A stretch of DNA of 64,000 nt, taken from contig NZ_LMDP01000003.1 of the NCBI RefSeq assembly GCF_001425835.1, forward strand, positions 504,001 through 568,000, read 5' to 3'. A program made the translations under genes and the position numbers. This document shows positions 18,202-27,649 of this stretch, piece after piece. The notes under the pieces are model-generated. The model searched no databases. It worked only from the letters and a program-made list of their open reading frames with translations, and had not been told where the DNA came from. This DNA comes from Afipia sp. Root123D2. GTDB lineage: Bacteria > Pseudomonadota > Alphaproteobacteria > Rhizobiales > Xanthobacteraceae. Position 1 is the first letter of the stretch. Each line of letters starts with the position of its first letter.

Positions 18202-18499
18202 GATATCGGGGGTCCGCGTGGTGCCCGCAGCGCAGATGCCGGAGCAAGTGTCTCACAATGCGACGCTTTTCGCCTTGTGACTTAAGCATTGGAACGAGTC
18301 CGGAACGAAAGAGGCCCGAATCGCTGACTCCTGTCGTATCTGGCTTCGTTCACCGCAACATGTCGCGTGGGATGCGCAGTGCGGATACCAGATTGGGTTT
18401 TTCGCCATCCGCCGAGTGCCACGACGGAGGTCCATTTCTTAACGAGAGCGAGGACTCCGATCGCGCCGGGAGTCAACACGATTCATAGATAGGAACGAT
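18202..18499. other. Intergenic region without recognised features
   Basis: This 298-bp stretch lies between the helicase start and the DUF3108 stop. I found no open frame with coding character, no strong hairpin followed by a T-run, and no tRNA-like fold. It presumably holds the promoter of the helicase-S4 operon on the - strand. Confidence 0.5.
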
Positions 18500-19348
18500 C
18501 TAGTTGGTTTTCGCTGTGCGTGTTGCGGCAACCGAGGAAAATTCCGTGGCCTCGACCAGACCGGCACCGATCGGCGTCGGAATCTTGATCCTGAACGGTG
18601 CCAGCACCCGCGTTCCCGCGATCGGCGCGAAGGTGATCTCCATGTCGCGGCGCTCGGCGAGATACTTGATCGCAAAACGATCCGGCACATAGCCCGACAC
18701 CGGCGTGAAGAAGACACCGCAGACCACCGCCGGGCCGTGATAGCCCTTCTTCGCCGTGATGGTTTCCATGCGCCGGTATTCGAGGCGCAGATCGTACCGC
18801 ATCCGGCCATCGAAGATCGAAACCTTGTTCCGGCAAGCCTCAGGTCCGACCGGATTGCCGGTGCCGGCGACGCGCAACAGAGACCCCGTCATCGGATCGA
18901 TGACCGCCTGGCGATGGGCCTCGGTCACTGGAATCCGGTCTGGATTGACCGGCGGCTCCGGCGTGATCGACGATTCCTTGATATTGCCGTTGGCCAGAGT
19001 CATGCGGATGGTTTCGTGCTTCTTGCCGTAGAGAATGGAGGTCACATAACTGACCGGCACGAACTGCCCGGCCGTCATCCGGCCCTGTGCCGTCGCGGTG
19101 CCGCTGCCGCCACCGATGGAGGCAAGGAGGCCGGTTGTCCTGCCGTTGACTGCGGCGGAGTATGTATCCTCGGTGACCGCGACCGCCCAATTGCCCTTGC
19201 CGATCACGAGGCCGCCCAGCGACACCTCGTAGGCGGCGTTCAACTGCCCTTGCGCGCTCGCAGGGCCCGCCGCGGCGCCGGCAACCAGGATGCCGGACGC
19301 GCAAAGCACCGGCACCAGCGCCCGCCGGGGGATCGAGAAAGCGGACAT
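18500..19348 (-). CDS. DUF3108 domain protein, exported
   Basis: From ATG 19348 the protein has 282 residues and begins with a signal peptide (MSAFSIPRRALVPVLCASGILVAGAAAGPASA-Q). The mature chain starts AAYEVSLGGLVIGKGNW and contains ARRTGLL-like and RMTLANGNIKESSITPEPP segments typical of DUF3108 proteins, which are thought to be beta-rich periplasmic proteins of unknown function. It stands alone between the helicase gene (298 bp away) and the divergent rpmB. No function is proposed. Confidence 0.75.
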   Translation of the reverse strand: MSAFSIPRRALVPVLCASGILVAGAAAGPASAQGQLNAAYEVSLGGLVIGKGNWAVAVTEDTYSAAVNGRTTGLLASIGGGSGTATAQGRMTAGQFVPVSYVTSILYGKKHETIRMTLANGNIKESSITPEPPVNPDRIPVTEAHRQAVIDPMTGSLLRVAGTGNPVGPEACRNKVSIFDGRMRYDLRLEYRRMETITAKKGYHGPAVVCGVFFTPVSGYVPDRFAIKYLAERRDMEITFAPIAGTRVLAPFRIKIPTPIGAGLVEATEFSSVAATRTAKTN

Positions 19349-19350
19349 GA

Positions 19351-19724
19351 CCAAGGCGGGAATTCCTGTTGTGGGCGCATGGCGCCAGAGCGGCAAAGAG
19401 GCCAGCCAAAAATATCTCACGAGACCAATATCGCGAAATCGCGGCGTCCGCTTCGCCAAAACCCTGTTACAGCAACATTCTGGTAGCGATTACGTCGATT
19501 ATATGTTGGGAAATGCCTGCTTCCGCTGCCGAAATCACCACGGGCGGCGGCCGCGCCCCCGGCGCGCCGGGGAGCGCAAATTGCGCCAGAAGCCGCCCTG
19601 TTGCCTTGACGCTGGACGGCCCAGCCCGTATAGGTCCGCGGTTCCTGAAATGGACGGTTTCAAACCCCCACGCGAGCCCTCGACCTTATGGGGCGGGTTC
19701 CGGGGATGACAGAGGATTTTCGCC
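19351..19724. other. Divergent intergenic region of the DUF3108 gene and rpmB
   Basis: The 374 bp between the two divergent starts hold the rpmB promoter (19606-19634) and a GC-rich inverted-repeat area near 19540-19575 (GGCGGCGGCCGCGCCCCCGG). No gene is apparent. Confidence 0.5.
19606..19634 (+). promoter_or_regulatory. Sigma70-type promoter of rpmB
   Basis: TTGACG (19606-19611) and TATAGG (19629-19634) are separated by exactly 17 bp. Transcription would start near 19641 and leave a leader of about 84 nt before the rpmB ATG. This is one of the best promoter matches in the window and fits a highly expressed ribosomal gene. Confidence 0.72.
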
Positions 19725-20018
19725 ATGTCGCGGCGTTGCGAACTTACAGCCAAGGGCGTTCAGGTTGGCCACAAGGTCAGCCATTCGAACCGCAAGACGA
19801 AGCGCCGGTTCCTGCCGAACCTGTGCAACGTCACCATGATCTCCGAAACGCTGGGCCGCTCGGTGCGCCTGCGCGTCTCGACCAATGCGATCAAGAGCGT
19901 CGATCACAACGGTGGTCTCGATGCCTTCCTGATCAAGGCGCACGCCGACGATCTGTCGCCGAAGGCGGTCGATCTCAAGCGCCAGATCGTGAAGAAGAAG
20001 CTCGCTGCGGCAAGCTGA
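19725..20018 (+). CDS. rpmB: 50S ribosomal protein L28
   Basis: The 97-residue basic protein starts [20 protein letters not shown], followed by [13 protein letters not shown], the diagnostic L28 N-terminal region. The length fits the longer alphaproteobacterial form of L28. It binds 23S rRNA in the large subunit. The gene stands alone, with a strong promoter at 19606-19634 and a hairpin terminator at 20044-20070, so it is a single-gene transcription unit. Confidence 0.97.
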   Translation: MSRRCELTAKGVQVGHKVSHSNRKTKRRFLPNLCNVTMISETLGRSVRLRVSTNAIKSVDHNGGLDAFLIKAHADDLSPKAVDLKRQIVKKKLAAAS

Positions 20019-20043
20019 TCGCCGACGTCTGATTGAGTTTAAA

Positions 20044-20070
20044 AAGCCGGGTCGCAAGCCCGGCTTTTTT
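20044..20070 (+). terminator. Rho-independent terminator of rpmB
   Basis: The inverted repeat AGCCGGG / CCCGGCT, loop TCGCAAG-like, is followed by T6. It begins about 25 bp after the rpmB stop codon. Confidence 0.88.
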
Positions 20071-20171
20071 GTTGTCCTGAGTCTCGCGGATCCCGTGAAA
20101 CCACGTGCTTTCAAACGATGACGGGCGGCCCTTTCGGACCGCGCGCGAATACACCGGCATGACGTCGCCGA

Positions 20172-21683
20172 TCAGGCAGCCATCTTGGGCTGGTTACGCA
20201 CGCGGGCCCAGAGCTCCGAGATCCCGCCCCAGAACAGCGCGATCAATCCAAGCGCCATGATCGTACCGACCAGTCCGTTGGAGAAGAAAACGCCAAGGTG
20301 ACCGCCCGATGCGAGCAGCGACTGCCGGAATGCTTCCTCCGCCTTGTCGCCCAGCACGATGGCGAGAACCATCGGCGCCAGCGGATAGCCGGTCTTCTTC
20401 ATCACGTAGCCGACCACGCCGAACACCATCATCAGGATCACGTCGAACGCGGAGTTGTGCACCGTGTAAGCACCGATGGCACAGATCACGAGAATGACCG
20501 GCGCGATGATGCTGAACGGAACGCGCAGAATCGCGGCGAACAGCGGCACACAGGTCAGAACCAGGATCAGGCCAACGAGGTTGCCAAGATACATCGAGGC
20601 GATCAGACCCCAGACGAAGTCCGGCTGTTCGACGAACAGCAGCGGACCGGGCTGCAGACCCCAGATCAGCAGACCGCCCAACAGCACCGCCGCCGTTGGC
20701 GAGCCCGGCACGCCGAGCGCGAGCATCGGCAGCAGCGCCGAGGTGCCGGCCGCGTGTGCGGCTGTTTCCGGCGCGACGACACCTTCGATTTCACCGTTGC
20801 CGAAATTGTGGCCGCGTTTTGAAATGCGCTGGGCGATACCGTAGCTCATGAACGAGGCAGGCGTCGCACCAGCAGGCGAAATGCCCATCCAGCAGCCGAT
20901 CAGGCATGAGCGCAGCGACACCATCCAGTAGCGCGGCAGCTCCTTCCATGTCTGCCACACCACCTTCGGATTGATGCCGGCGGCCTTGCCCTTGAACGAC
21001 AGCCCTTCTTCCATCGTCAGCAGGATTTCGCCGATGCCGAACAGTCCGATGACCGCGATCAGGAAGTCGAAGCCATTGAGCAGTTCGGTAAAACCAAACG
21101 TCAGGCGCAGGCGTCCGGTCATGCTGTCGAGACCGACGGTGGCAAGCGCGAATCCGATCATCATCGACGCGAGCGTCTTGAAGGGCGGTTCCTTGCCCAT
21201 CCCGATGAAACTGCAGAACGCGAGGAAGAACACCGCGAACTTTTCGGGCGGCCCGAACTCGAGCGCAAAACTCGCCACCAGCGGCGCAACGAGAGTGATG
21301 ACGATGACCGCGAACAACGCACCGACGAACGAAGATGTGAAAGCCGCGGTCAGCGCCTCGCCGGCCTTGCCCTGCTGCGCCATCGGATAGCCGTCGAATG
21401 TCGTCGCGACCGACCACGGCTCTCCGGGTATGTTGAATAGAATCGACGTGATCGCACCGCCGAACAACGCCCCCCAATAGATGCACGACAGCATGATGAT
21501 CGCGGATGTCGGCGTCATGCTGAAGGTCAGCGGCAGCAGGATCGCGATTCCGTTCGCGCCGCCGAGGCCGGGCAACACGCCGATGATCACACCGAGCAGG
21601 ATGCCGATCACCATCAGCATGATATTATAGGGCTGCAACACGACCGCAAAACCGTGAAACAGATTGGCGATATCGGCGAGCAT
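20172..21683 (-). CDS. tctA: Tripartite tricarboxylate transporter permease, TctA family
   Basis: From ATG 21683 the protein has 503 residues and about a dozen hydrophobic segments. Conserved TctA features are visible: IIGVLPGLGGANGIAILLPL near the N-terminus, the segment YWGALFGGAITSILFNIPGE, and LALGVPGSPTAAVLLGGL in the second half. TctA is the large membrane subunit of a secondary carboxylate transporter driven by an ion gradient. It follows tctB by 53 bp and belongs to the tctCBA operon. Longer readings upstream overlap tctB and lack TctA-like sequence. Confidence 0.93.
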   Translation of the reverse strand: MLADIANLFHGFAVVLQPYNIMLMVIGILLGVIIGVLPGLGGANGIAILLPLTFSMTPTSAIIMLSCIYWGALFGGAITSILFNIPGEPWSVATTFDGYPMAQQGKAGEALTAAFTSSFVGALFAVIVITLVAPLVASFALEFGPPEKFAVFFLAFCSFIGMGKEPPFKTLASMMIGFALATVGLDSMTGRLRLTFGFTELLNGFDFLIAVIGLFGIGEILLTMEEGLSFKGKAAGINPKVVWQTWKELPRYWMVSLRSCLIGCWMGISPAGATPASFMSYGIAQRISKRGHNFGNGEIEGVVAPETAAHAAGTSALLPMLALGVPGSPTAAVLLGGLLIWGLQPGPLLFVEQPDFVWGLIASMYLGNLVGLILVLTCVPLFAAILRVPFSIIAPVILVICAIGAYTVHNSAFDVILMMVFGVVGYVMKKTGYPLAPMVLAIVLGDKAEEAFRQSLLASGGHLGVFFSNGLVGTIMALGLIALFWGGISELWARVRNQPKMAA

Positions 21684-21736
21684 TGGGTTTCCTACCGGTT
21701 TTCTTGAAGCTTCAACAATGTACGAATGTCGATGCG

Positions 21737-22240
21737 TTACAGCCCGAGCGCGTATTCGATAGGCCCCTTCGGCAGCGGCACCAGGAACCATTTCTCGAAC
21801 ATGAAATAGATTGCCACGGGCACGCCGATGCCCACCGCAAGCGCCTTGGGCCACGGATATTTACCGAGCCACATCATGAACCCGGAGATCAGAACCATCG
21901 AGGCGATGTAGATGCCGGTGTAAGGCAGCACCACCACATAGACAGTGGTCGGGATCACCACTGCCAGGACCTGCCCGAGCTGGTGCCATGTCGCGTACAG
22001 CACGACCCGATCGAGGGCCCAGGCATCCTTGAGATTCATCAGGCTCGCGCCGACGATGATGATCCCGAGGTAGAATGGGAAGAAGCCGGATTTCGGACCT
22101 TCCGCGCCCCAGCCAACGCCAGCCTGGAGACTGCCAAGAATAGCGATGATGCCGAAGACGATGCAGGCGATCGCAACGCTCATCTCGACGGTGCGATGCC
22201 TTGGACCGCCATCAGTCGCGGTTGTGCCTGAGTTGCTCAT
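21737..22240 (-). CDS. tctB: Tripartite tricarboxylate transporter small subunit, TctB family
   Basis: The 167-residue protein starts at ATG 22240 (MSNSGTTATDGG) and has four hydrophobic segments, as TctB proteins do. The first is VAIACIVFGIIAILG, and GFFPFYLGIIIVGASLMNL is the typical conserved loop and second helix. TctB is the small membrane subunit that pairs with TctA. It lies between tctC and tctA; the tctC-tctB gap holds a strong hairpin at 22269-22293. Confidence 0.88.
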   Translation of the reverse strand: MSNSGTTATDGGPRHRTVEMSVAIACIVFGIIAILGSLQAGVGWGAEGPKSGFFPFYLGIIIVGASLMNLKDAWALDRVVLYATWHQLGQVLAVVIPTTVYVVVLPYTGIYIASMVLISGFMMWLGKYPWPKALAVGIGVPVAIYFMFEKWFLVPLPKGPIEYALGL

Positions 22241-22268
22241 GAAGCTGATCCTTGCGCGGATAAACATT

Positions 22269-22293
22269 CGCCGGCGGAGTGGCTCCGCCGGCG
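22269..22293 (-). promoter_or_regulatory. Hairpin between tctC and tctB
   Basis: An 11-bp perfect inverted repeat, CGCCGGCGGAG / CTCCGCCGGCG with a 3-nt loop, sits in the tctC-tctB gap and has no T-run on the - strand. In binding-protein operons such hairpins commonly stabilise the upstream message, which would favour more TctC than permease. That role is inference. Confidence 0.6.
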
Positions 22294-22306
22294 ACGATGA
22301 AGGCGA

Positions 22307-23320
22307 TTACTGGGCGAGGAAACCCGCGTCTTTCATCAGGGTCTGGTGGGTTTTCTCCGCCGCCTCGACCCACTTGAGATACTCAGGACCGGACAGGGCG
22401 GTCTGATTGAACGCACCATCCTTCATGAGCTGCGCCCATTCCGGCGTCGCGCGCACCTTCTTCATCAAGTCCACGTAGTAGGCGACCTGATCCGGTGTGG
22501 CGCCAGGCGCCATGAAGAAGCCGCGCAGCATCAGGTATTCGACATCGATGCCTTGCGACTTGCAGGTCGGGATATCGGCCCACGTTTGATCACCAGCCAC
22601 CTTGTCCTTGTAGGCGAGCGGCTTACTGTCAAACACGCAGAGCGGACGCACCTTGCCGCCGCGCCACTGCGCAACCGCTTCGATCGGGTTGTTCACGGTG
22701 GAGTCGACGTGATTGCCGACGAGCTGCACCGCGACTTCACCACCGCCCTTGTAGGGGATGTAGGTCATCTTCTTGCCGGTCGCCTTTTCAAGCGCGGCAG
22801 TGATGATCTGATCCTCCTGCTTGGAGCCGGTGCCGCCCATCTTGAACTGGCCATCCGCGCCAGCCTTGATCGCCGCGAGATAGTCCTTCGCGGTCTTGTA
22901 TGGCTTGTCGGCGTTCACCCACAGGATGAATTCGTCGAGCGCCATCATCGTGACCGGCGTGATGTCCTTGTAGGAGAACGGGATGCCGGTCGCGAGCGGG
23001 GTCGTGAACAGATTCGACAGCGTGATGATCAGCTTGTGCGGATTGTTGCGCGCCCCTTTGACGTCGAGAAATCCTTCGCCGCCGGCGCCACCCGACTTGT
23101 TGATCACAACCATCGGCTGTTTCATCAGGTTGTGTTTGGAGACGATGCCCTGAACCACGCGGGCCATCTGATCCGCGCCGCCGCCCGTGCCTGCCGGCAC
23201 GATCAGTTCGACCGGGCGCGTTGGCTCCCACGCTGCGGTCGCCGGAATTGTCGAGAAAGCAAAAGAAGCACTCAGTACTGCCGCGAAGGCGCAGCTTGCC
23301 GTATAACGCGTAAGCATCAT
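22307..23320 (-). CDS. tctC: Tripartite tricarboxylate transporter substrate-binding protein, TctC/Bug family
   Basis: The 337-residue protein has a signal peptide (cleavage near ATA-AW) and then WEPTRPVELIVPAGTGGGADQMARV, the typical first loop of Bug proteins. KMTYIPYKGGGEVAVQLVGNHVD is the second conserved carboxylate-binding segment. It captures an organic acid in the periplasm and hands it to TctAB. Start ATG 23320 (or 23317) follows a strong GGGAGG ribosome-binding site. It is the first gene of tctCBA, and a palindrome about 110 bp upstream may be an operator. Confidence 0.93.
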   Translation of the reverse strand: MMLTRYTASCAFAAVLSASFAFSTIPATAAWEPTRPVELIVPAGTGGGADQMARVVQGIVSKHNLMKQPMVVINKSGGAGGEGFLDVKGARNNPHKLIITLSNLFTTPLATGIPFSYKDITPVTMMALDEFILWVNADKPYKTAKDYLAAIKAGADGQFKMGGTGSKQEDQIITAALEKATGKKMTYIPYKGGGEVAVQLVGNHVDSTVNNPIEAVAQWRGGKVRPLCVFDSKPLAYKDKVAGDQTWADIPTCKSQGIDVEYLMLRGFFMAPGATPDQVAYYVDLMKKVRATPEWAQLMKDGAFNQTALSGPEYLKWVEAAEKTHQTLMKDAGFLAQ

Positions 23321-23431
23321 TGATAACCTCCCAGTTGAGTTGGACCGGTCTTTTTGCCGGCTCGTCGAATTTTCATTTCATTCGACCGTAAACATTGTCC
23401 GGTCGTTCGGTTCGATGGTGCGACAAGAACA

Positions 23432-23446
23432 GGTATTTAATATACC
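23432..23446. promoter_or_regulatory. Candidate operator upstream of tctC
   Basis: The AT-rich word GGTAT-TTAAT-ATACC is an inverted repeat with 5-bp arms in a GC-rich genome, about 110 bp upstream of the tctC start. Its shape resembles sites of GntR-type regulators, but no regulator gene is adjacent. Nothing else is recognisable in the rest of the 23321-23547 gap. Confidence 0.4.
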
Positions 23447-23547
23447 AATTTTTTCGCCCCGAGGCTATCTGACGCACGTGGTCCGCTGCAATCCCTTTAT
23501 TGAAAATTAGATTCGCTGCAACGCGAAGAGCAATGATGCAACGCACA

Positions 23548-24582
23548 TCACTCTTCCACCAGCGTGAACTGCAACAGTAACGTGCGCTGAATCATGGAGA
23601 AATTATCGTCGGACACCATGGTCAGCACGATGTCGCCATTGTCCGCCGTGTGCCAGTCGATCCCCTCCATATTGTCGATCTCGTAACCGAGGTCGGCCTC
23701 GAAGATCGCCGGCCCATCGACCAATGCGCCCGGAGCGACTGCGGCGAGCGGGATTCGCCGGATGCGGATTCCGACACCCGACAGGAGTGAGAACTTTCGT
23801 TCGAGCACCAAAAGATCGCCGGATGGCAGCAGTGTCGCGTCGCTGATGTCGAAATTATTGGAGCGCGTGACGGAGAACTGTCCCGGCGTCGGGCCGCCGA
23901 TCAAAAACGCCAGGATATTGCCTTCCGCATCCAGACCTCGCTCGGAGATCGCGATCAATGTGCCGGCCAGTTTCTGGCCTTCGCCGACGGCGATCAGCGC
24001 CTCGATGCCCTTGTTGGATGGCAGGTTGCCGATCGGCGGCGGGATGATGATCGGCTCGCCGAGGGCGCGGATGCCGCCGCGGCCGAGATCGAACCGCAGA
24101 ATCCGGTGCACACGCTCAAGTCCGACATAGGCGATCGCACCATCGAGCGCGAGGGACTCACTGTCGTACCATCCGCGCGCGGTAATCCGGTTGCCGTCAC
24201 TGCCGCGCATCGGCGCGGTGCGGACATCGGCAAGACCGGTGACTTGCGTGCCGCTGTAAGTCAGCCGGCCGGTGAACCAGTTCGCCTTGTCACTGATCAT
24301 CGTAAACGCGCGGCCATCGCGCGCGATCCGAAACCCGGACAGGCCGCCGAAACCTTTGAACGGCGAGGTCAGCACCACACCGCTGCGATACTGCAGCGAG
24401 CCGAACCGCACATGTGATGCATCGCGCGGATCGAAAGATGGAATCGGCCGCGCGGACACAGCGATCGGTGCGCCAACGAGGGCGGGCTCTAGCGCGCGCG
24501 CGCCGGCGGCGCGTGCAGCAAGGAGCCCGGACGCCACCGCGGCGCCCTGTAATACGCGGCGGCGTGTGAGCCCATCGGCCAT
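23548..24582 (-). CDS. Esterase-like (phytase family) protein with twin-arginine-type signal
   Basis: The 344-residue protein starts at ATG 24582 (MADGLTRRRVLQGAAVASG). RRRVLQG followed by a hydrophobic stretch resembles a Tat signal, so export in folded form is likely. The mature part (FGGLSGFRIARDGRAFTMISD, then SNKGIEALIAVGEGQKLAGTL) fits the esterase-like activity of phytase domain (PF13449), a beta-propeller-like family whose substrates are poorly known. Its start lies 4 bp after the cobT stop, so it is translationally close to cobT although no functional link is known. Direct phosphate-ester activity is not shown. Confidence 0.78.
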   Translation of the reverse strand: MADGLTRRRVLQGAAVASGLLAARAAGARALEPALVGAPIAVSARPIPSFDPRDASHVRFGSLQYRSGVVLTSPFKGFGGLSGFRIARDGRAFTMISDKANWFTGRLTYSGTQVTGLADVRTAPMRGSDGNRITARGWYDSESLALDGAIAYVGLERVHRILRFDLGRGGIRALGEPIIIPPPIGNLPSNKGIEALIAVGEGQKLAGTLIAISERGLDAEGNILAFLIGGPTPGQFSVTRSNNFDISDATLLPSGDLLVLERKFSLLSGVGIRIRRIPLAAVAPGALVDGPAIFEADLGYEIDNMEGIDWHTADNGDIVLTMVSDDNFSMIQRTLLLQFTLVEE

Positions 24583-24586
24583 GATG

Positions 24587-26485
24587 TCAGGCGTGCAGCT
24601 TGCGCCGGCGTGACGGCTGAGCAGGCTCGCCGTGGGTTTCGCTAAACAGTTCGGCGAGTTTCTCGGTGATCGCGCCGCCCAGTTCCTCGGCATCGACGAT
24701 GGTGACGGCGCGGCGATAGTAGCGTGTCACGTCGTGACCGATGCCGATCGCGATCAGTTCGACCGGTGAGCGGGTCTCGATTTCCTCGATGATATGCCGC
24801 AGATGGCGCTCGAGATAATTGCCGGCGTTGACCGACAGCGTGGAATCGTCGACCGGCGCGCCATCGGAAATCATCATCAGGATCTTGCGCTGTTCAGAGC
24901 GGCCGAGCAGCCGCTTATGTGCCCAGTCTAGCGCTTCGCCGTCGATGTTCTCTTTCAGCAGACCCTCGCGCATCATCAGCCCGAGATTCTTGCGCGCGCG
25001 ACGCCACGGCGCGTCGGCGGATTTGTAGATGATGTGACGCAGATCGTTGAGACGGCCGGGGTTGACCGGCTTGCCGGCCGCGAGCCACGCCTCGCGCGAC
25101 TGACCACCCTTCCAAGCCCGCGTGGTGAAGCCGAGAATCTCGACCTTGACGCCGCAACGCTCCAGCGTGCGTGCCAGAATGTCGGCACAGGTTGCCGCCA
25201 CCGTGATCGGGCGGCCGCGCATCGAACCGGAATTGTCGAGCAGCAGCGTCACCACGGTGTCGCGGAACGTCGCTTCCTTCTCGTGCATGAAAGACAGCGG
25301 ATGCTGCGGGTCGGTGACGACGCGCGACAGCCGCGCCGGATCGAGGATTCCCTCCTCGAGATCGAACTCCCACGCACGGTTCTGCTGCGCCATCAGCTTT
25401 CGCTGCAGCCGATTCGCGAGCCGCGCGACGATATGCTGCAAATGGGCGAGCTGCTTGTCGAGATAACCGCGCAGACGCTCCAGTTCGTCGTGGTCGCAAA
25501 GATCCTCGGCCGAGACGACCTCGTCGAATTTCGGCGCGAAGGCGTGATACTCCGGCCCGCGCGGTTCGTTGGCGCCGCGGCCGTTCGGGCGCTGCGCCTC
25601 ACCGGGGGTTTCATCGTCGCCAAGCTCCCCGTCGTCGAAGGAATCGCTGGCGGAGGCCTGCGCGCTGTCCATCGCGCTTTCGGCCATTTCCTCGGTCGAG
25701 GACTGGGCCTGATCGGCGCTGGCTTCCTCGGAGGCATCGCTTTCGGGCGAGCCTTCCTGACCGGACTGATCCTTCTCGCCTTCGCGATTGTCGTCGTCCT
25801 GGTCGTCCTCGTCCTGATCCGCGTTGCGATCGTCGCCGAGTTCGAGAGCGGTCAGCAATTCGTGGATGACATCGCCAAAACGCGCCTGGTCTTCGGTGAA
25901 GTTGCGAAGCTCATCGAGCCGCGGACCGACCTTGTCTTCGAGGATCGGCCGCCACAGGTCGACGATCTTGCGCGCCGCGACCGGCGGCGCCTGCCCGGTC
26001 AGCCGTTCGCGCACCATCATGGCGAGCGCATCGGCCAGCGGCGCATCGGCGCGATCGGTGATCTCGTCGTATTTGCCGCGATGGAAATGATCGTCGAGCA
26101 CCGCGGTGAGGTTCTTCGCCACGCCGCTCATGCGCCGCGAACCGATCGCTTCGACCCGCGCCTGCTCGATGGCGTCAAACACGCCGCGCGCCTGCGGATT
26201 GCCGGGCACCAGCTTGCGATGGATTTTCGGATCGTGGCAGGCAATGCGCAGCGCGATGGAGTCGGCATGGCCGCGGACAATCGCGGCGTCCTTCTTGCTC
26301 ATCTTGCGCGCAGGTTCGGGCAGCCGCGCCTTGCCCGGCGACAGGCCGGGGCGCTCGGAGGCGAAAGTCACTTCAAGCTCGGGCCGTTTGGCGATGGCAC
26401 GCAAGGTGGACGTCACCGCGCGCTTGAACGGCTCGGTCGGCGATTCCTTGGACCCGGTCTTGAACTTGATGTTGGACGTTGTCAT
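24587..26485 (-). CDS. cobT: Cobaltochelatase subunit CobT
   Basis: The 632-residue protein starts at ATG 26485 ([23 protein letters not shown]). A central acidic region ([15 protein letters not shown]) separates the N-terminal domain from a C-terminal von Willebrand factor A domain with the MIDAS motif DNSGSMRG. CobT and the AAA+ protein CobS form the ATPase part of aerobic cobaltochelatase, which with CobN inserts cobalt into hydrogenobyrinic acid diamide during vitamin B12 synthesis. CobN is not in this window. An upstream in-frame ATG at 26533 is rejected because it would translate a palindromic repeat (reads GPRLRGDD). Confidence 0.93.
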   Translation of the reverse strand: MTTSNIKFKTGSKESPTEPFKRAVTSTLRAIAKRPELEVTFASERPGLSPGKARLPEPARKMSKKDAAIVRGHADSIALRIACHDPKIHRKLVPGNPQARGVFDAIEQARVEAIGSRRMSGVAKNLTAVLDDHFHRGKYDEITDRADAPLADALAMMVRERLTGQAPPVAARKIVDLWRPILEDKVGPRLDELRNFTEDQARFGDVIHELLTALELGDDRNADQDEDDQDDDNREGEKDQSGQEGSPESDASEEASADQAQSSTEEMAESAMDSAQASASDSFDDGELGDDETPGEAQRPNGRGANEPRGPEYHAFAPKFDEVVSAEDLCDHDELERLRGYLDKQLAHLQHIVARLANRLQRKLMAQQNRAWEFDLEEGILDPARLSRVVTDPQHPLSFMHEKEATFRDTVVTLLLDNSGSMRGRPITVAATCADILARTLERCGVKVEILGFTTRAWKGGQSREAWLAAGKPVNPGRLNDLRHIIYKSADAPWRRARKNLGLMMREGLLKENIDGEALDWAHKRLLGRSEQRKILMMISDGAPVDDSTLSVNAGNYLERHLRHIIEEIETRSPVELIAIGIGHDVTRYYRRAVTIVDAEELGGAITEKLAELFSETHGEPAQPSRRRKLHA

Positions 26486-26500
26486 CGCGCCTCTCCGCAG

Positions 26501-26618
26501 GTCGTCCCCGCGAAGGCGGGGACCCATAATCACCGGCGGTAATTTTTAGTCCAAGACCTCAACTCCAACCTCACCCGAAACATCCCGGCGTATGGGTCCC
26601 CGCCTTCGCGGGGACGAC
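26501..26618. repeat. Pair of inverted 28-bp palindromic repeats between cobT and cobS
   Basis: A 28-bp element at 26501-26528 (GTCGTCCCCGCGAAGGCGGG, then GACCCATA) recurs exactly as its reverse complement at 26591-26618, 62 bp away. Each copy is itself a hairpin (CCCCGC / GCGGGG). This is, from memory, a dispersed repeat very common in Bradyrhizobium-group intergenic DNA. The pair could form a large stem in the cobS-cobT message. Confidence 0.85.
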
Positions 26619-26650
26619 ATTGTGATTGCCGGGATAACGCGGATCAGTCC

Positions 26651-27649
26651 TTAGCTCAGCGCCACGTTGACAACGCTTTCCGGCAGTTCCGCGTTGAAGC
26701 AGCGCTGATAGAACTCGGCGACCAGCGGACGCTCGAGTTCGTCGCACTTGTTGAGGAAGGTGACGCGGAACGCGAAGCCGATATCGCCGAAAATCTCGGC
26801 ATTCTCCGCCCAGGTGATGACCGTACGCGGGCTCATCACCGTGGACAGGTCGCCGTTGGCGAAGGCATTACGCGTCAGGTCCGCAAGCCGAACCATCTTG
26901 TTGACGATGTCGCGGCCGGCATCGGTGCGGTAGTGCTTCGCCTTCGCGAGCACGATCTCGACTTCCTCGTCATGCGGCAGATAGTTCAGCGTGGACACAA
27001 TCGACCAGCGGTCCATCTGGCCCTGATTGATCTGCTGGGTGCCGTGATAGAGGCCCGAGGTGTCGCCGAGGCCCACGGTGTTGGCGGTCGCGAACAGGCG
27101 GAACGCCGGATGCGGCTTGATGACCTTGTTCTGGTCGAGCAGCGTCAGGCGGCCGGAGACTTCCAGCACGCGCTGGATCACGAACATCACATCGGGGCGG
27201 CCGGCGTCGTATTCGTCGAACACCAGCGCGACATTGTGCTGAAGCGCCCACGGCAGAATGCCATCGCGAAATTCAGTGATCTGCTTGCCATCCCTGATGA
27301 CGATCGAATCCTTGCCGACGAGGTCGATGCGGCTGATGTGGCTGTCGAGATTGACGCGCACGCACGGCCAGTTCAGGCGGGCAGCGACCTGCTCGATGTG
27401 GGTCGATTTTCCGGTCCCGTGATAACCGGTGATCATGACGCGGCGGTTCCTCGAAAACCCGGCGAGAATGGCGAGAGTGGTGGCGCGGTCGAAGCGGTAA
27501 TCCGAGTCGACGTCAGGGACGTGCGGATCGACATTGGAATAGGCCGGAACTTCTAGATCGCTATCGATGCCGAATACCTGCCGCACCGACACCTTCATGT
27601 CGGGCAGATTGGCGGTTTCCTGCGTAGTGGTCATGGCGGCGGCGGTCAT
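26651..27649 (-). CDS. cobS: Cobaltochelatase subunit CobS (AAA+ ATPase)
   Basis: The 332-residue protein starts at ATG 27649 with a clear GGAGG ribosome-binding site; an alternative ATG is at 27634. Walker [10 protein letters not shown] is at about residues 75-83, followed by Walker B-like [15 protein letters not shown] and sensor segment [11 protein letters not shown]. It is the MoxR-like AAA+ partner of CobT in the aerobic cobaltochelatase. The gene lies upstream of cobT on the same strand with a 165-bp gap containing repeats. A weak promoter (TTCAAA 27808-27813, 16 bp, TATCTT 27786-27791, - strand) may drive it. Confidence 0.94.
   Translation of the reverse strand: MTAAAMTTTQETANLPDMKVSVRQVFGIDSDLEVPAYSNVDPHVPDVDSDYRFDRATTLAILAGFSRNRRVMITGYHGTGKSTHIEQVAARLNWPCVRVNLDSHISRIDLVGKDSIVIRDGKQITEFRDGILPWALQHNVALVFDEYDAGRPDVMFVIQRVLEVSGRLTLLDQNKVIKPHPAFRLFATANTVGLGDTSGLYHGTQQINQGQMDRWSIVSTLNYLPHDEEVEIVLAKAKHYRTDAGRDIVNKMVRLADLTRNAFANGDLSTVMSPRTVITWAENAEIFGDIGFAFRVTFLNKCDELERPLVAEFYQRCFNAELPESVVNVALS

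Noticed and set aside
25034-26542. Long + strand open frames opposite cobT
   Set aside because: The cobT frame shows clear protein motifs (VWA MIDAS). The opposite frame lacks a recognisable domain and is a shadow of the same bases.
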